Shown: piece by piece, positions 34,928-44,425 of the stretch | How the letters are laid out: every line of letters begins with the position of its first letter | How positions within the stretch are numbered: position 1 is the first letter of the stretch | From: Bog-159 sp035499555 | Lineage (GTDB): Bacteria > Acidobacteriota > Terriglobia > Bryobacterales > Bryobacteraceae | Length of the DNA: 64,000 bases | Assembly (NCBI GenBank): GCA_035499555.1 | Contig: DATJYO010000037.1 | Location: 1 to 64,000 of the forward strand | Direction: 5' to 3' | Position numbers and translations under genes: made by a program | Notes under the pieces: model-generated | What the model was told of the DNA's origin: nothing | The model's database searches: none | What the model saw: only the letters and a program-made list of their open reading frames with translations

Positions 34928-37204
34928 CTAATACAGCAGTGCGTTAAAGAATAGTTTAAACGTTTCGTAGCTCTGTGCGCGATACTGGGGCCGCATGCCG
35001 AACAGAATAACGTGGCCGGCGCCCAACCGGGCGTCCACCAGGGCGGCCTTTCCCGCCAGGTATTTTTCGCCGAGCAGCCACCCCGAAGCCAGCAGATTCG
35101 CATCCGGATAGCGCACCGGCGCGCTTTCCCGGGTATCCCAGGCGGGGCTCTGCTCGGACCAGATCGCCAGGTCTTCGGGCAGTCCTGCGGCCAGCGGATG
35201 GCGCGTGTCGAGGCGCGCGTTCAAGATCGAACCCGGGGAGTAGTATTCGGTGCTCGGGACGCCGTGCACCACGTTGCGCGCGGCCACGTGCAACTCCCGG
35301 ATGGCGTATTCGGTGGCGCGATTGAAGAAAATCAGAGTTCCACCTGCTTCCGCGAAGGCCCGCAAAGCCTCGGCCCCGGCCGGGCCCAGTCCGCCGGTGA
35401 ATTCCGCGGGCATACTCCCGGCTCCGTAGCCGCTCACCATGGACTCCGCGCTGGCATCCGGAAAAACGATCGCATCGTAATGCCCGCGCAGATCGCCGTC
35501 CTGAATGTCCTTGTTCCGCAGAGAGGTGTAAGGGAAGCCGAACTCCTCCAGCACGAAACGCGTCCAGCCTTCGTCGCTGTTGGGGATGAAGCTGCGGTAA
35601 AGTCCGATGCGGCGGTGCGGGACGTTGCGGCTGCGATTTCTGGCGATCCACCAGTCGCTGTCGGAGCGTTCCGGCGTGCCGGCCTTCAGCGGCAGGATGC
35701 CCGGCTGCAATCCGGAAACGGGAGACGCCACCGCCTCCACCTGCACCCCCATCAGCAGCGGCAGCGTGTGCGCCGTCACGTCGTAGGGCCGCTGCGGCGG
35801 ACCGCCCGGATAGAGGCGCATGTCCGGATAATGTTGCCGCTCGAGCAGCGCCTTGGCCCATCCGCTGTAGGGCTGCGCCATGCGTATGACGTGATCGCCG
35901 GCCGCGTCGTGCTCGATCTCCACCTGCCCGAATGCCAGTGTCTCCAGCAGCTTGCGTGTGGCGCCGGGATCGCGCTGAGCCGACGATACGATGAACCCCC
36001 AGGGCGACTGCCGCGCCACCTGCCGTTGCCCGATGCGGTAGAAGTTCCGCAGCAGTTCCACGCGATGGATGGCCGCCTGGTAGAGGCACGATTCCATTGC
36101 GATCAATTGGTCATCAACGATATCGCGCAACCGCCAGACGCCGCCCGGCCAGGGCTCCAGGAAATTCCAACTCCGCTCCTGGGCGCTGTACCCCAGCGCG
36201 TTGCGCGCCAGTTGGTTGGACTCCACCGTAATGGGACTGGCCAGCCGCGCGCTGGCGGACTCCGTCAGGATCCGCATGCCTGCGTGGAAGGCCTGGTAGT
36301 GCCGCGACGGAGTCCAAAAATCGTACATGGCGTGGATCGCGACGCCCTTCTGGCCCGCCGCCGTCAGGTCCGATGCCATCGCGGTGCCGATCATGTTGGA
36401 TTCCTGCATGACGATGGCGTCGATGTTGGGTTCGATCGGGTCCAGCCAGGGCGGCACGAAGATGCGCGCCGCATTGGCGCCCATCTGGTGTACGTCGTAA
36501 ACGATCTGCGGATGCCAAACGTTATGCAGCTTCGCGATGGCCAGGCGCGTCTCGGCCTGGGTGAACATGTACCAGTCGCGATTGTTGTCGTGCCCCACGT
36601 ACTTCTGATACAGCTCCGGCGGGCTCGTGCCTTCGAAGGGCGTGCCCAGCGTACCCCGGTACCAGCGCGTTACGATGTCCACGCCGTCCGGATTCAGCGA
36701 CGGCACCAACAGGAAGATCGTGTTCTCGAGGATGGCGCGGAACCGCGGCTTGTCTTCCGTCAACAGCCGGTAGGCGAATTCGACGGCCGTCTGCGTGGAC
36801 GCCAGTTCCGTCGCGTGTATGGAACAGGTGATCAGCACCACCGTCTTGCCCTCGGCGGCGAATTTCTCCGCCTCGGATGCGGAGGTCAGCCGGGGATCGG
36901 CCAGGCGGCGCTGGATTTCGCGGTAGCGATCCAGATGCCGGAGCGTGTCGGGCGCGGCAATCGTGGCGGCGATAAACGGACGCCCCTCGGTGCTCTTGCC
37001 TAACTCGTCTACCTGTATGCGATCGCTATTGGCCGCCAGCGCTCTGAAATAAGAAACCACCTTGTCCCAGTCGAGGACCATCTGGTCCGCGCCCATGCGC
37101 CGGCCAAAGTAGGCTTCCGGCGATGGGATGGCGGCGCCCGCCGCCGTACAGGCCGCCAGACACCAGCCGGCAAGGGCCAGCCGGCACGCGGCACGCAGCC
37201 TCAA
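34928..37204 (-). CDS. M14-family zinc metallopeptidase with C-terminal amidotransferase-like domain
   Basis: This 758-residue exported protein has a signal sequence (about residues 1-25, with an LAACT segment that could be a lipobox). A carboxypeptidase domain follows, with the zinc motif HATE (His130, Glu133), the NPDGVD segment and a further histidine in YDVHQMG. The C-terminal part (about 490-758) resembles the class-I glutamine-amidotransferase-like fold that often follows this M14 group (DAIVFPDASAES, AEAGGTLIFF). It likely trims peptides in the periplasm. TTG is the start, with GAGG seven bases upstream; TTGA overlaps the stop of the PLP enzyme, so the two are coupled. Confidence 0.87.
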   Translation of the reverse strand: MRLRAACRLALAGWCLAACTAAGAAIPSPEAYFGRRMGADQMVLDWDKVVSYFRALAANSDRIQVDELGKSTEGRPFIAATIAAPDTLRHLDRYREIQRRLADPRLTSASEAEKFAAEGKTVVLITCSIHATELASTQTAVEFAYRLLTEDKPRFRAILENTIFLLVPSLNPDGVDIVTRWYRGTLGTPFEGTSPPELYQKYVGHDNNRDWYMFTQAETRLAIAKLHNVWHPQIVYDVHQMGANAARIFVPPWLDPIEPNIDAIVMQESNMIGTAMASDLTAAGQKGVAIHAMYDFWTPSRHYQAFHAGMRILTESASARLASPITVESNQLARNALGYSAQERSWNFLEPWPGGVWRLRDIVDDQLIAMESCLYQAAIHRVELLRNFYRIGQRQVARQSPWGFIVSSAQRDPGATRKLLETLAFGQVEIEHDAAGDHVIRMAQPYSGWAKALLERQHYPDMRLYPGGPPQRPYDVTAHTLPLLMGVQVEAVASPVSGLQPGILPLKAGTPERSDSDWWIARNRSRNVPHRRIGLYRSFIPNSDEGWTRFVLEEFGFPYTSLRNKDIQDGDLRGHYDAIVFPDASAESMVSGYGAGSMPAEFTGGLGPAGAEALRAFAEAGGTLIFFNRATEYAIRELHVAARNVVHGVPSTEYYSPGSILNARLDTRHPLAAGLPEDLAIWSEQSPAWDTRESAPVRYPDANLLASGWLLGEKYLAGKAALVDARLGAGHVILFGMRPQYRAQSYETFKLFFNALLY

Positions 37205-38349
37205 GGTAAAGCCTCCAGCATCTTCCCAATATCGTCCGGACTGATGTAGAAATGCGGAGAGACACGCACCCAGCCCTGCCGCGGCGCCGCGGTTATGCCG
37301 GCCGCCTTCAAGCGGTGGACTATCGCCCCGGCCTCCAGGCCGGCCTTGCGGAAGCTCACGATACCAGCGCCGCTGGCGGGTGTCCGCTGGCTGAGTACTT
37401 CGTACCCCTTGCCCTGGACTCCCGCGGCCACCAGGTCCCCCAGATGCTGCACGGCCGGGCCGATGAGTTCACCCCCGACGTCCAACAGAAACTCGATGGA
37501 TGCACGCAGGCCGTAACATCCGATCGTGTTCATGGTGCCGCACTCGTAGCGCCCGGCGTCGGACCGCAGCCGCATGTCCCGCGAGGCGTAATCGGCGAAG
37601 CCCGCCACGTTCGTCCAGCCGAATTCCATGGGCTGGATCGAATCCTGCAACTCCTGTGAAACAAATAAGATAGCGCAGCCTTCCGGTCCCAGGAGCCATT
37701 TGTGCCCATCGGCCGCCAGCGCTCCGATGCGAGCCTTTCTTACGTCCACAGGGAACGCGCCCAGCCCCTGGATGGCATCCACCAGGAAAATGGCGCCGTG
37801 GCGATGGCAGATCTCCCCGATAGCATCCAGGTCCACGCGATGGCCGCCCAGGTACTGCACGAAACTGATGGCCAGCAGGCGGGCGCCCCGGCAGGCCTCG
37901 TCAACGCGGTCGAGCGGATCCAGGCAGGACAACCACTCGACGTGTAGGCCGGTCTCCTCCAACCGCTTCCACGGGTAGTAGTTGGAAGGAAACTCTTCGC
38001 GGAAGGCCACGATCTTATCGCCGGCCCGCCAGGCGATACCGCTGGCCACCGTGGCGATCCCTTCCGAGGTGTTTTTCATCAGCGCGATCTCACCCCGGTC
38101 CGCTCCGATCAGCCGCGCGGCTGCCTGGCGGAGACCTTCATAGGTCTCCAGCCACTGCGCGTAATGCAGGCTGCCGAATTCCATGGCGTCCTGCGCCAGC
38201 CATTGCATCGCCTCGGCTGCCGCGCGGCAGGGAGGCGCCACCGCCGCGTGGTTCAGGTAGATCAGGTGCCGGCGCACTGGGAACTCGTCGCAGTACTGTG
38301 ACCAAAGGTCCTTACCGGATTTTGCAGTTGTCTCGAAACCCATTATCAT
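37201..38349 (-). CDS. Class-V aminotransferase-fold PLP enzyme
   Basis: The 382-residue protein has the fold-type I class V signature: YLNHAAVAPPCRAA near residue 30, NTSEGIATVASG, the aspartate in FLVDAIQGLG and the PLP lysine in DGHKWLLGPEGCA. Class V members include cysteine desulfurases, kynureninases and isopenicillin-N epimerase-like enzymes. The C-terminal WVRVSPHFYISPDDI resembles the desulfurase/epimerase branch, but no catalytic cysteine loop is evident, so the reaction is open. It is translationally coupled to the M14 peptidase. Confidence 0.85.
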   Translation of the reverse strand: MIMGFETTAKSGKDLWSQYCDEFPVRRHLIYLNHAAVAPPCRAAAEAMQWLAQDAMEFGSLHYAQWLETYEGLRQAAARLIGADRGEIALMKNTSEGIATVASGIAWRAGDKIVAFREEFPSNYYPWKRLEETGLHVEWLSCLDPLDRVDEACRGARLLAISFVQYLGGHRVDLDAIGEICHRHGAIFLVDAIQGLGAFPVDVRKARIGALAADGHKWLLGPEGCAILFVSQELQDSIQPMEFGWTNVAGFADYASRDMRLRSDAGRYECGTMNTIGCYGLRASIEFLLDVGGELIGPAVQHLGDLVAAGVQGKGYEVLSQRTPASGAGIVSFRKAGLEAGAIVHRLKAAGITAAPRQGWVRVSPHFYISPDDIGKMLEALP

Positions 38350-38383
38350 GAATATACGCTACACGCCCGGAAGGAGGCGGACG

Positions 38384-39355
38384 ATGCGGCTGGCCCGTGC
38401 TGCCATATTGCTATCTCTTACATTCCTGACCGCCTCGTTTGCCGCGAGCAAAAAGGACGATCCCGGCCAGATCGGCAACCGCGACGTCGGAAAAGGCCTC
38501 AACTGCTATTCCATCGAGAAAGAGATCGCCATGGGCAAGCAGTTGGCCGGTGAAGTCAGCCGGCAGGCCAAACTGGTGGATGACCCGTTAATCACCGAAT
38601 ACGTCAACCGCCTGGGCCAGAACCTGGCGCGCAACTCCGACGCCAAAGTACCCTTCACCTTCCAGGTGACCGACGATCCCAGCCTGAACGCCTTTGCCTT
38701 GCCCGGCGGGTTCATTTTTGTAAATACCGGTTTGATCACCGCCGCGGAAACGGAGGCCGAGATGGCCAGCGCCATGGCGCACGAGGTGGCGCATGTGGCC
38801 GCCCGGCATATGACCCGGCAGGCATGCCGGGTACAGGTGGCCAACATTGCCAGCCTCCCCCTGATCCTGCTCGGCGGTTGGGGCGGGTACGCCGTCCGGC
38901 AGGCTGCCAGCGCCGCCATCCCTATGACGTTCCTCTCATTTTCAAGAGGTTACGAAGCGGAAGCGGATTATCTGGGCGTGCAGTATCTGTACGCCGCGGG
39001 CTACGATCCGACCGCGGCCATCGATATGTTCGAGAAGATGATGTCGCTCGAACGCCGTCAGCCCGGAACCATTGCCAAGGTATTCGCTACCCATCCGATG
39101 AGTGGGGAGCGGCTCAAAAAGACCCAGGCGGAAATCGATCGGATATTGCCGCGGAAGGCCGAATACATTGTGAACACTTCGGACTATATGGCCATGCGGC
39201 AGCGCTGGCTGGCGGTGGAAAATGCCCGCCGGGCGCGATCGGCAGAGAAGGGCGGCGCCGTTCCCGTACTGCGTCGGGCGCCCGGAAGCAGCGCTCCGGA
39301 CAGCGGCCGTCCGGACGATCGCCCTACGATTCAGCGGCGGGATTTCGACTGGTAA
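38384..39355 (+). CDS. M48-family metalloprotease (first of a tandem pair)
   Basis: A 323-residue exported protein: signal peptide (residues 1-20), then a lysine-rich start to the mature chain. The zinc motif HEVAH is at residues 133-137, with YEAEADYLGVQY supplying the third ligand and ATHPMSGERL conserved downstream. M48 members such as BepA and LoiP act in periplasmic outer-membrane quality control. The ATG has AAGGAGG six bases upstream. The C-terminal tail is a disordered Pro/Arg/Asp stretch ending in TIQRRDFDW, and a similar tail occurs in its paralogue. Confidence 0.9.
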   Translation: MRLARAAILLSLTFLTASFAASKKDDPGQIGNRDVGKGLNCYSIEKEIAMGKQLAGEVSRQAKLVDDPLITEYVNRLGQNLARNSDAKVPFTFQVTDDPSLNAFALPGGFIFVNTGLITAAETEAEMASAMAHEVAHVAARHMTRQACRVQVANIASLPLILLGGWGGYAVRQAASAAIPMTFLSFSRGYEAEADYLGVQYLYAAGYDPTAAIDMFEKMMSLERRQPGTIAKVFATHPMSGERLKKTQAEIDRILPRKAEYIVNTSDYMAMRQRWLAVENARRARSAEKGGAVPVLRRAPGSSAPDSGRPDDRPTIQRRDFDW

Positions 39356-39473
39356 TCCTTCCCCGAATTGTGCCAAATCCGGAGTAACCAGCCCGGGCCG
39401 GCATACGTATTCAATTCAGCGATACAGGTACATCGAATTTGGGCGTATAGTGTAAAGTAACAGGAGTCTCCTC

Positions 39474-40481
39474 ATGAAGCGGTCCTTAGCGGTACCGGTG
39501 GCGTTTCTGGCAGTTTTCACACTTCTGCCGAACTGTTCGCTTGCCGACAACAAGAAGAACGATCCCGACGAGATCGGCAATCGCGATGTTGGCAAGGGTG
39601 TAAATTTCTGGTCTCTCGAAAAGGAGATCGCACTGGGCAAACAGTTGGCGCAGGAGGTCGAGCGCCAGGCCAAAATCATCGACGACCCGGTAATCGCCGA
39701 ATACGTGAACCGCATTGGCCAGAACCTGGTGCGGAACTCGGACGCCAAAGTTCCGTTTACCATCAAGGTGCTGGACTCGGAGGAAGTGAACGCTTTCGCT
39801 CTGCCGGGCGGGTTCTTCTTCGTGAACTCCGGTCTGATTCTCAAGGCGGACAGCGAATCCGAACTGGCCGGTGTGATGGCCCACGAGATCGCGCATGTCG
39901 CCGCGCGGCATGGCACCAAGCAGGCGACTCGCGGCGAGTTGGCCCAGATCGGCATGTTGGTTGGGTCCATCTTCGTGCCCTATACCTGGGCCGGTTACGC
40001 CGCCATGCAAGGCGCCAACATGGCGATCCCCATGGGATTCCTGGCGTTCAACCGCCGGATGGAGGCGGAGGCCGACTTCCTGGGTCTGCAGTACATGTAT
40101 AAGGCGGGTTACGATCCGACCTCGTTCGTGGACTTTTTCGAGAAGATCGAGACCATGGAAAAGCGCAAGCCGGGTACGGTCGCCAAAGTCTTCTCCACCC
40201 ATCCCATGACCGATGAACGCATCAAGGCCGCCCAGACGGAAATTCAGAGGATCCTCAAAGCCAAGCCCGAGTACGTCGTCAACACGTCGGAATTCAACGA
40301 CGTGAAGGCGCGCCTCTATTCGCTGCACAACCGGCGGAAAGTCGAGCGCGGTAAGGACGATCCGAACCGGCCGACCTTGCGGCGGGCTCCGGGCAGCGGA
40401 CCCGGTCCGACGGGTGACGATCAGGACCAGCAGAAGTCCGACCAGGATGAGCGGCCGACCCTGAAGCGGCGCGATAACTAA
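39474..40481 (+). CDS. M48-family metalloprotease (second of a tandem pair)
   Basis: A 335-residue paralogue of the preceding gene with the same architecture: signal peptide, KKNDPDEIGNRDVGKGVNFWSLEKE, zinc motif HEIAH at residues 137-141, MEAEADFLGLQY and STHPMTDERI. The disordered C-terminus ends in RPTLKRRDN, like the QRRD tail of its partner. The 118-bp gap contains its own ribosome site (AGGAG) but no strong promoter. The close similarity throughout shows an old tandem duplication; the two may have different clients or act as a complex. Confidence 0.92.
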   Translation: MKRSLAVPVAFLAVFTLLPNCSLADNKKNDPDEIGNRDVGKGVNFWSLEKEIALGKQLAQEVERQAKIIDDPVIAEYVNRIGQNLVRNSDAKVPFTIKVLDSEEVNAFALPGGFFFVNSGLILKADSESELAGVMAHEIAHVAARHGTKQATRGELAQIGMLVGSIFVPYTWAGYAAMQGANMAIPMGFLAFNRRMEAEADFLGLQYMYKAGYDPTSFVDFFEKIETMEKRKPGTVAKVFSTHPMTDERIKAAQTEIQRILKAKPEYVVNTSEFNDVKARLYSLHNRRKVERGKDDPNRPTLRRAPGSGPGPTGDDQDQQKSDQDERPTLKRRDN

Positions 40482-40559
40482 CTATCGGTTCAATATAAAC
40501 GGCAGGTACGAATCCGGGGATCGCAGCGCGGTACTCTGTTGTAATATGAAGTTTACCGC

Positions 40560-41395
<836 letters not shown>

Positions 41396-41399
<4 letters not shown>

Positions 41400-42184
41400 A
41401 GCGGGTCCTCACGGCGCTGGCCCTGATTCCACTGATTGTCTACGTGGTGTTATGGTCTCCGCCGTGGGCCGTACTGAGCGTCACGGCACTGGTGGCCCTG
41501 CTGTGTTATCACGAATACGCAGGCATTGCCGCGGCCTACCAGGCCGGTTCTCTGGGACCGCTCGGATACGGCGCGGGTTTGCTGATCCTGGCGCTGCCGG
41601 ATGAGACCGCCGCGCTCTTTACCATACTGGCGGCAGCCTTGATCGCCCTGAGCCTGGCCTTGCGCGCCGACGATCTGCGCGCGGGCGTGGTGCAGTCGGC
41701 ATTTCTGGTGTTCGGCCTGGTCTATGTGTTCGGCACCTGGCGCTGCGCGCCACTACTGGCCGCCCAGAACCGCTATTGGCTGATGTACGCCCTGCTGGTG
41801 AATTGGATCGGCGATATGGGGGCCTACTATGTCGGGCGTACCGTGGGGCGGCACAAACTGGCGCCGGTGGTCAGCCCGGGCAAGTCTTGGGAAGGCTCCG
41901 CGGCGTCGCTGGCGGCGTCGCTGCTCTTCGGCTACTTCTTTCTGCGCTGGGCCATCCCGGCTGTCCGGCCCGCGGCCGCGCTGCTCCTGACCGCGGCGGC
42001 CAACGTGGCGGGCCAGTTCGGCGATCTCTGCGAGTCTGCCTTGAAACGGGGAGCGGGCGTGAAGGACAGCGGCACGTTGCTGCCCGGCCACGGCGGGATG
42101 CTCGACCGGGTCGACAGCACCCTGTTCACGCTCCCGGTGGTTTATCTGTACCTGGCTTCAATGCGCTGGTGGTGGTTCCGGTAG
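41396..42184 (+). CDS. cdsA: Phosphatidate cytidylyltransferase (CDP-diglyceride synthase)
   Basis: The 262-residue polytopic membrane enzyme activates phosphatidate to CDP-diacylglycerol. The C-terminal signature appears as SALKRGAGVKDSGTLLPGHGGMLDRVDSTLF, with VSPGKSWEGS upstream. About seven membrane helices are visible. It is translationally coupled to uppS. Its 3' end overlaps the convergent next gene by 27 bp. Confidence 0.95.
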
Positions 42185-42877
42185 GTGCGCGACGACTCCG
42201 CCCGAGGCGTCCAACAACTCCAGGACCGGTGTGCCGTCCGCCTTCACCTGCAGGCGCACGCGATCGCGTCCCTGCGGGTCCATCAGGCGCAGCCCGACTG
42301 ATTTGTCGCCGCTGCGCCCGAAGTACGCGCGTTGCGCGTCGCCCGGGTGCGCGGCCAGAAACTTGCGCCATTCGCCTTCCTGTTCCGCGGGCGGCAGCTT
42401 GCGTATGCGCAGCGAGGCTTCGAAAGCTTCCATGATGGGATAATCGCCGCGGTCCGTGATGCCGATTCCCGAATGGCGGCGGCCGTTCTCGTCGCCGGCA
42501 TCGATAGTGAAGACCTGGTCCTGCTGATACTGGTCGAAACTGAGATGGCCGAAGCTCTCCACCTTGCCGTCCGTTTTGGCGCCGCCGAAGATCAGGCCGC
42601 CGTCCTCGGTGCCCTCGTCATCGAAGAAGATCACGCCGGCGGTCTGGCGGTCTTCGCGCGGATATTCTTTGCCCTTGATGATGAAGCCGGGGCACTGCGC
42701 CTTGTTGGAGAGCACCATGCGCAAAGTGCCGTCCGGCTCCACGATGTTGATGCGGCGGACGGTGATGTCGTCGAAACTGGCGGAACGGGAACGCTTGGCA
42801 AAACCCGAAAGCACCGTAACTGCGAATGTGGCCGTCAGTACGCCGGAATAGATGGTGAGGAAACGCTGGCTGAACAT
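42158..42877 (-). CDS. Membrane-anchored protein of an uncharacterised acidobacterial family
   Basis: The 239-residue protein has one N-terminal helix (FLTIYSGVLTATFAVTVLSGFA) and an extracytoplasmic domain. The domain starts SFDDITVRRINIVEPDGTLRMVLSNKAQCPGF; the pattern of a short RINIVE strand followed by DGxxRxVxSN recurs in acidobacterial and related proteins of unknown function. Conserved-looking Gly/Asp-rich strands (GVIFFDDEGTEDGGLIFGG, HLSFDQYQQDQVFTI) suggest a beta-rich fold. It overlaps the 3' end of cdsA by 27 bp on the opposite strand. Confidence 0.75.
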   Translation of the reverse strand: MFSQRFLTIYSGVLTATFAVTVLSGFAKRSRSASFDDITVRRINIVEPDGTLRMVLSNKAQCPGFIIKGKEYPREDRQTAGVIFFDDEGTEDGGLIFGGAKTDGKVESFGHLSFDQYQQDQVFTIDAGDENGRRHSGIGITDRGDYPIMEAFEASLRIRKLPPAEQEGEWRKFLAAHPGDAQRAYFGRSGDKSVGLRLMDPQGRDRVRLQVKADGTPVLELLDASGGVVAHLPEPPPAH

Positions 42878-42886
42878 ACGTCGATT

Positions 42887-43471
42887 CTAATCGAGCCGAA
42901 CGTAGGTGGGCTTGTGCAGCAGACTGCCTTCGTCGGCGATGACGAATTTGCTCAGGTCCGGGCTGCCGCCGTGGCCGGTAATCAAGCCGAGGCCGGTAGC
43001 GCCCGCGGGGACCTTGAAGGTGCGCGTGGTGGTGACGGAGTCGCCCGGCCCCAACCGGACATCCAACGGCGTGGCCGACGGGTCGGGTTCGGGGGGATAG
43101 CGGTTGCCCTCCCGATCGACGATATAAATCCACGCGCCCAGTGCCCGCTGGGATACCCGCTTCGCCTCGCTGAAGATGCGCAGCGAGACCGTGTAGGCCA
43201 CCTGCGGCGGCGCGGCGGCGTGGCTGACCTTTTCGACGGTGAGGCACCAGTCGTCGAAGCACCACGGATCGCCGACCTGGAGAACCCGCTGCGGCGACAG
43301 CAGTCCCACGACGGCAACCACGGCCAGGTACACCGCCGCGCCGATCCCCAGATTGCGCAGCATCCGCAAAGCTTGCGCGCCCCGGCCGCGGAGAGCGGTG
43401 ACGAGGACCGCCAGCAGGATAATCAGCGTCACCAGCGCCAGAAAGAGGAACAGCAGGTCAAACAGGGTCAT
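42887..43471 (-). CDS. Membrane protein with extracytoplasmic domain, function unknown
   Basis: A 194-residue protein with two N-terminal helices (about residues 4-26 and 41-59) and a C-terminal beta-rich domain of about 125 residues. That domain starts after QRVLQVGDPWCFDDWCLTVE; the two cysteines of WCFDDWC could form a disulfide. It resembles small acidobacterial proteins with an immunoglobulin-like DUF4352-type pattern (LGPGDSVTTTRTFKVPAGATG), but I do not assign the family. It sits 9 bp upstream of the preceding minus-strand gene, probably in one transcript. Confidence 0.7.
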   Translation of the reverse strand: MTLFDLLFLFLALVTLIILLAVLVTALRGRGAQALRMLRNLGIGAAVYLAVVAVVGLLSPQRVLQVGDPWCFDDWCLTVEKVSHAAAPPQVAYTVSLRIFSEAKRVSQRALGAWIYIVDREGNRYPPEPDPSATPLDVRLGPGDSVTTTRTFKVPAGATGLGLITGHGGSPDLSKFVIADEGSLLHKPTYVRLD

Positions 43472-43519
43472 ACAGGGACCAAGATACTACAGTGAACTCT
43501 GCATTGTAAAGTATTCCGC

Positions 43520-44425
43520 TCAGCCAACTTCGAAAGTCCAGGCATGGCCCGTCGCCTCGATCGACAGCTTGTGCGCCGTGATCCACCGGAGATGTGCCGC
43601 GCCCAAATCTTCCGGGGAGGCATCGGGTAACGGGAACCGGGTGGACTCGCCGTCCGGGCGCGCGACTGCCAGAGCGCATCGCCAGTTCGATTCCCGCCCC
43701 TGCGCGGCGGAAAGCGCTTCCGGAGAGTCCGGCGTCCAGTCGTAGGTGCAATCGATGAAAGCGACGCGCGTGGAATCGGGCGACCAGAAGAATCCCGGCA
43801 TGAAGTCGTGGATTCCGACGTAAGTGTTCCCGATCCGCGGCGCGAGATAAGGTTCCTTGGCATGCAACTGCGGATACACCGTGGTGTTGCCGATCTGAAG
43901 ATACTCGCTCTGTGACGAGGGCGGCGCAAAATGAATGATCCATCCCACGTGAGCCACCAGCCGCCCGTCGGGCGATGGCGTGAAATCGTAACCCAGGAGG
44001 TCGAGCCGGCTGCGGCCGGTGGCAATGTCGGTGACCACGTACTCGCTAAGGGAAGGGTTGAGGTGGCACTCGGCGGCGATGGCGCCGTCACCCGCCCACG
44101 CGATGGAGAGAATACTGGCGCAGGTCCCGTCCGGCCCGGCGCTGGCCAACTTCACCTTGAACGATTGCAGGCGGTGCCCTTCGAGATCGAGGATCACCAC
44201 CGAAGGCGTGCAACGCTCCGCTTGCGGGCAGAGATCCCAATAAGCGATCCGGTTGCCGGCGGGGGAGAGCAGGGCTGCCACTTTCGCCTTGCCGTCGTGT
44301 GTCAATTGCCGGTCCGGGCCGTGTCCGGCCAGCCACACTTCCGAGTTGCGGATCTCGACGGACACGGCCTGCGCCTGTACCAGCACTGGCGCCAGGAACA
44401 GGCCTACAATCCCGCGCGCCGCCAC
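43520..44425 (-). CDS. Exported beta-propeller-like protein, function unknown
   Basis: The 301-residue protein, started at the GTG at 44425, has a signal peptide (MAARGIVGLFLAPVLVQAQ) and WD40/PD40-like strands (SPAGNRIAYWDLC, DGAIAAECHLNPS, SPDGRLVAHVGWI, SPDSTRVAFIDCT), as in TolB-type propellers. The frame is open further upstream, but that part lies within ubiD and would bury the signal peptide, so I reject it. The start overlaps the ubiD stop by 22 bp, which suggests co-transcription. Cysteines are unusually frequent for the region. Confidence 0.7.
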   Translation of the reverse strand: MAARGIVGLFLAPVLVQAQAVSVEIRNSEVWLAGHGPDRQLTHDGKAKVAALLSPAGNRIAYWDLCPQAERCTPSVVILDLEGHRLQSFKVKLASAGPDGTCASILSIAWAGDGAIAAECHLNPSLSEYVVTDIATGRSRLDLLGYDFTPSPDGRLVAHVGWIIHFAPPSSQSEYLQIGNTTVYPQLHAKEPYLAPRIGNTYVGIHDFMPGFFWSPDSTRVAFIDCTYDWTPDSPEALSAAQGRESNWRCALAVARPDGESTRFPLPDASPEDLGAAHLRWITAHKLSIEATGHAWTFEVG

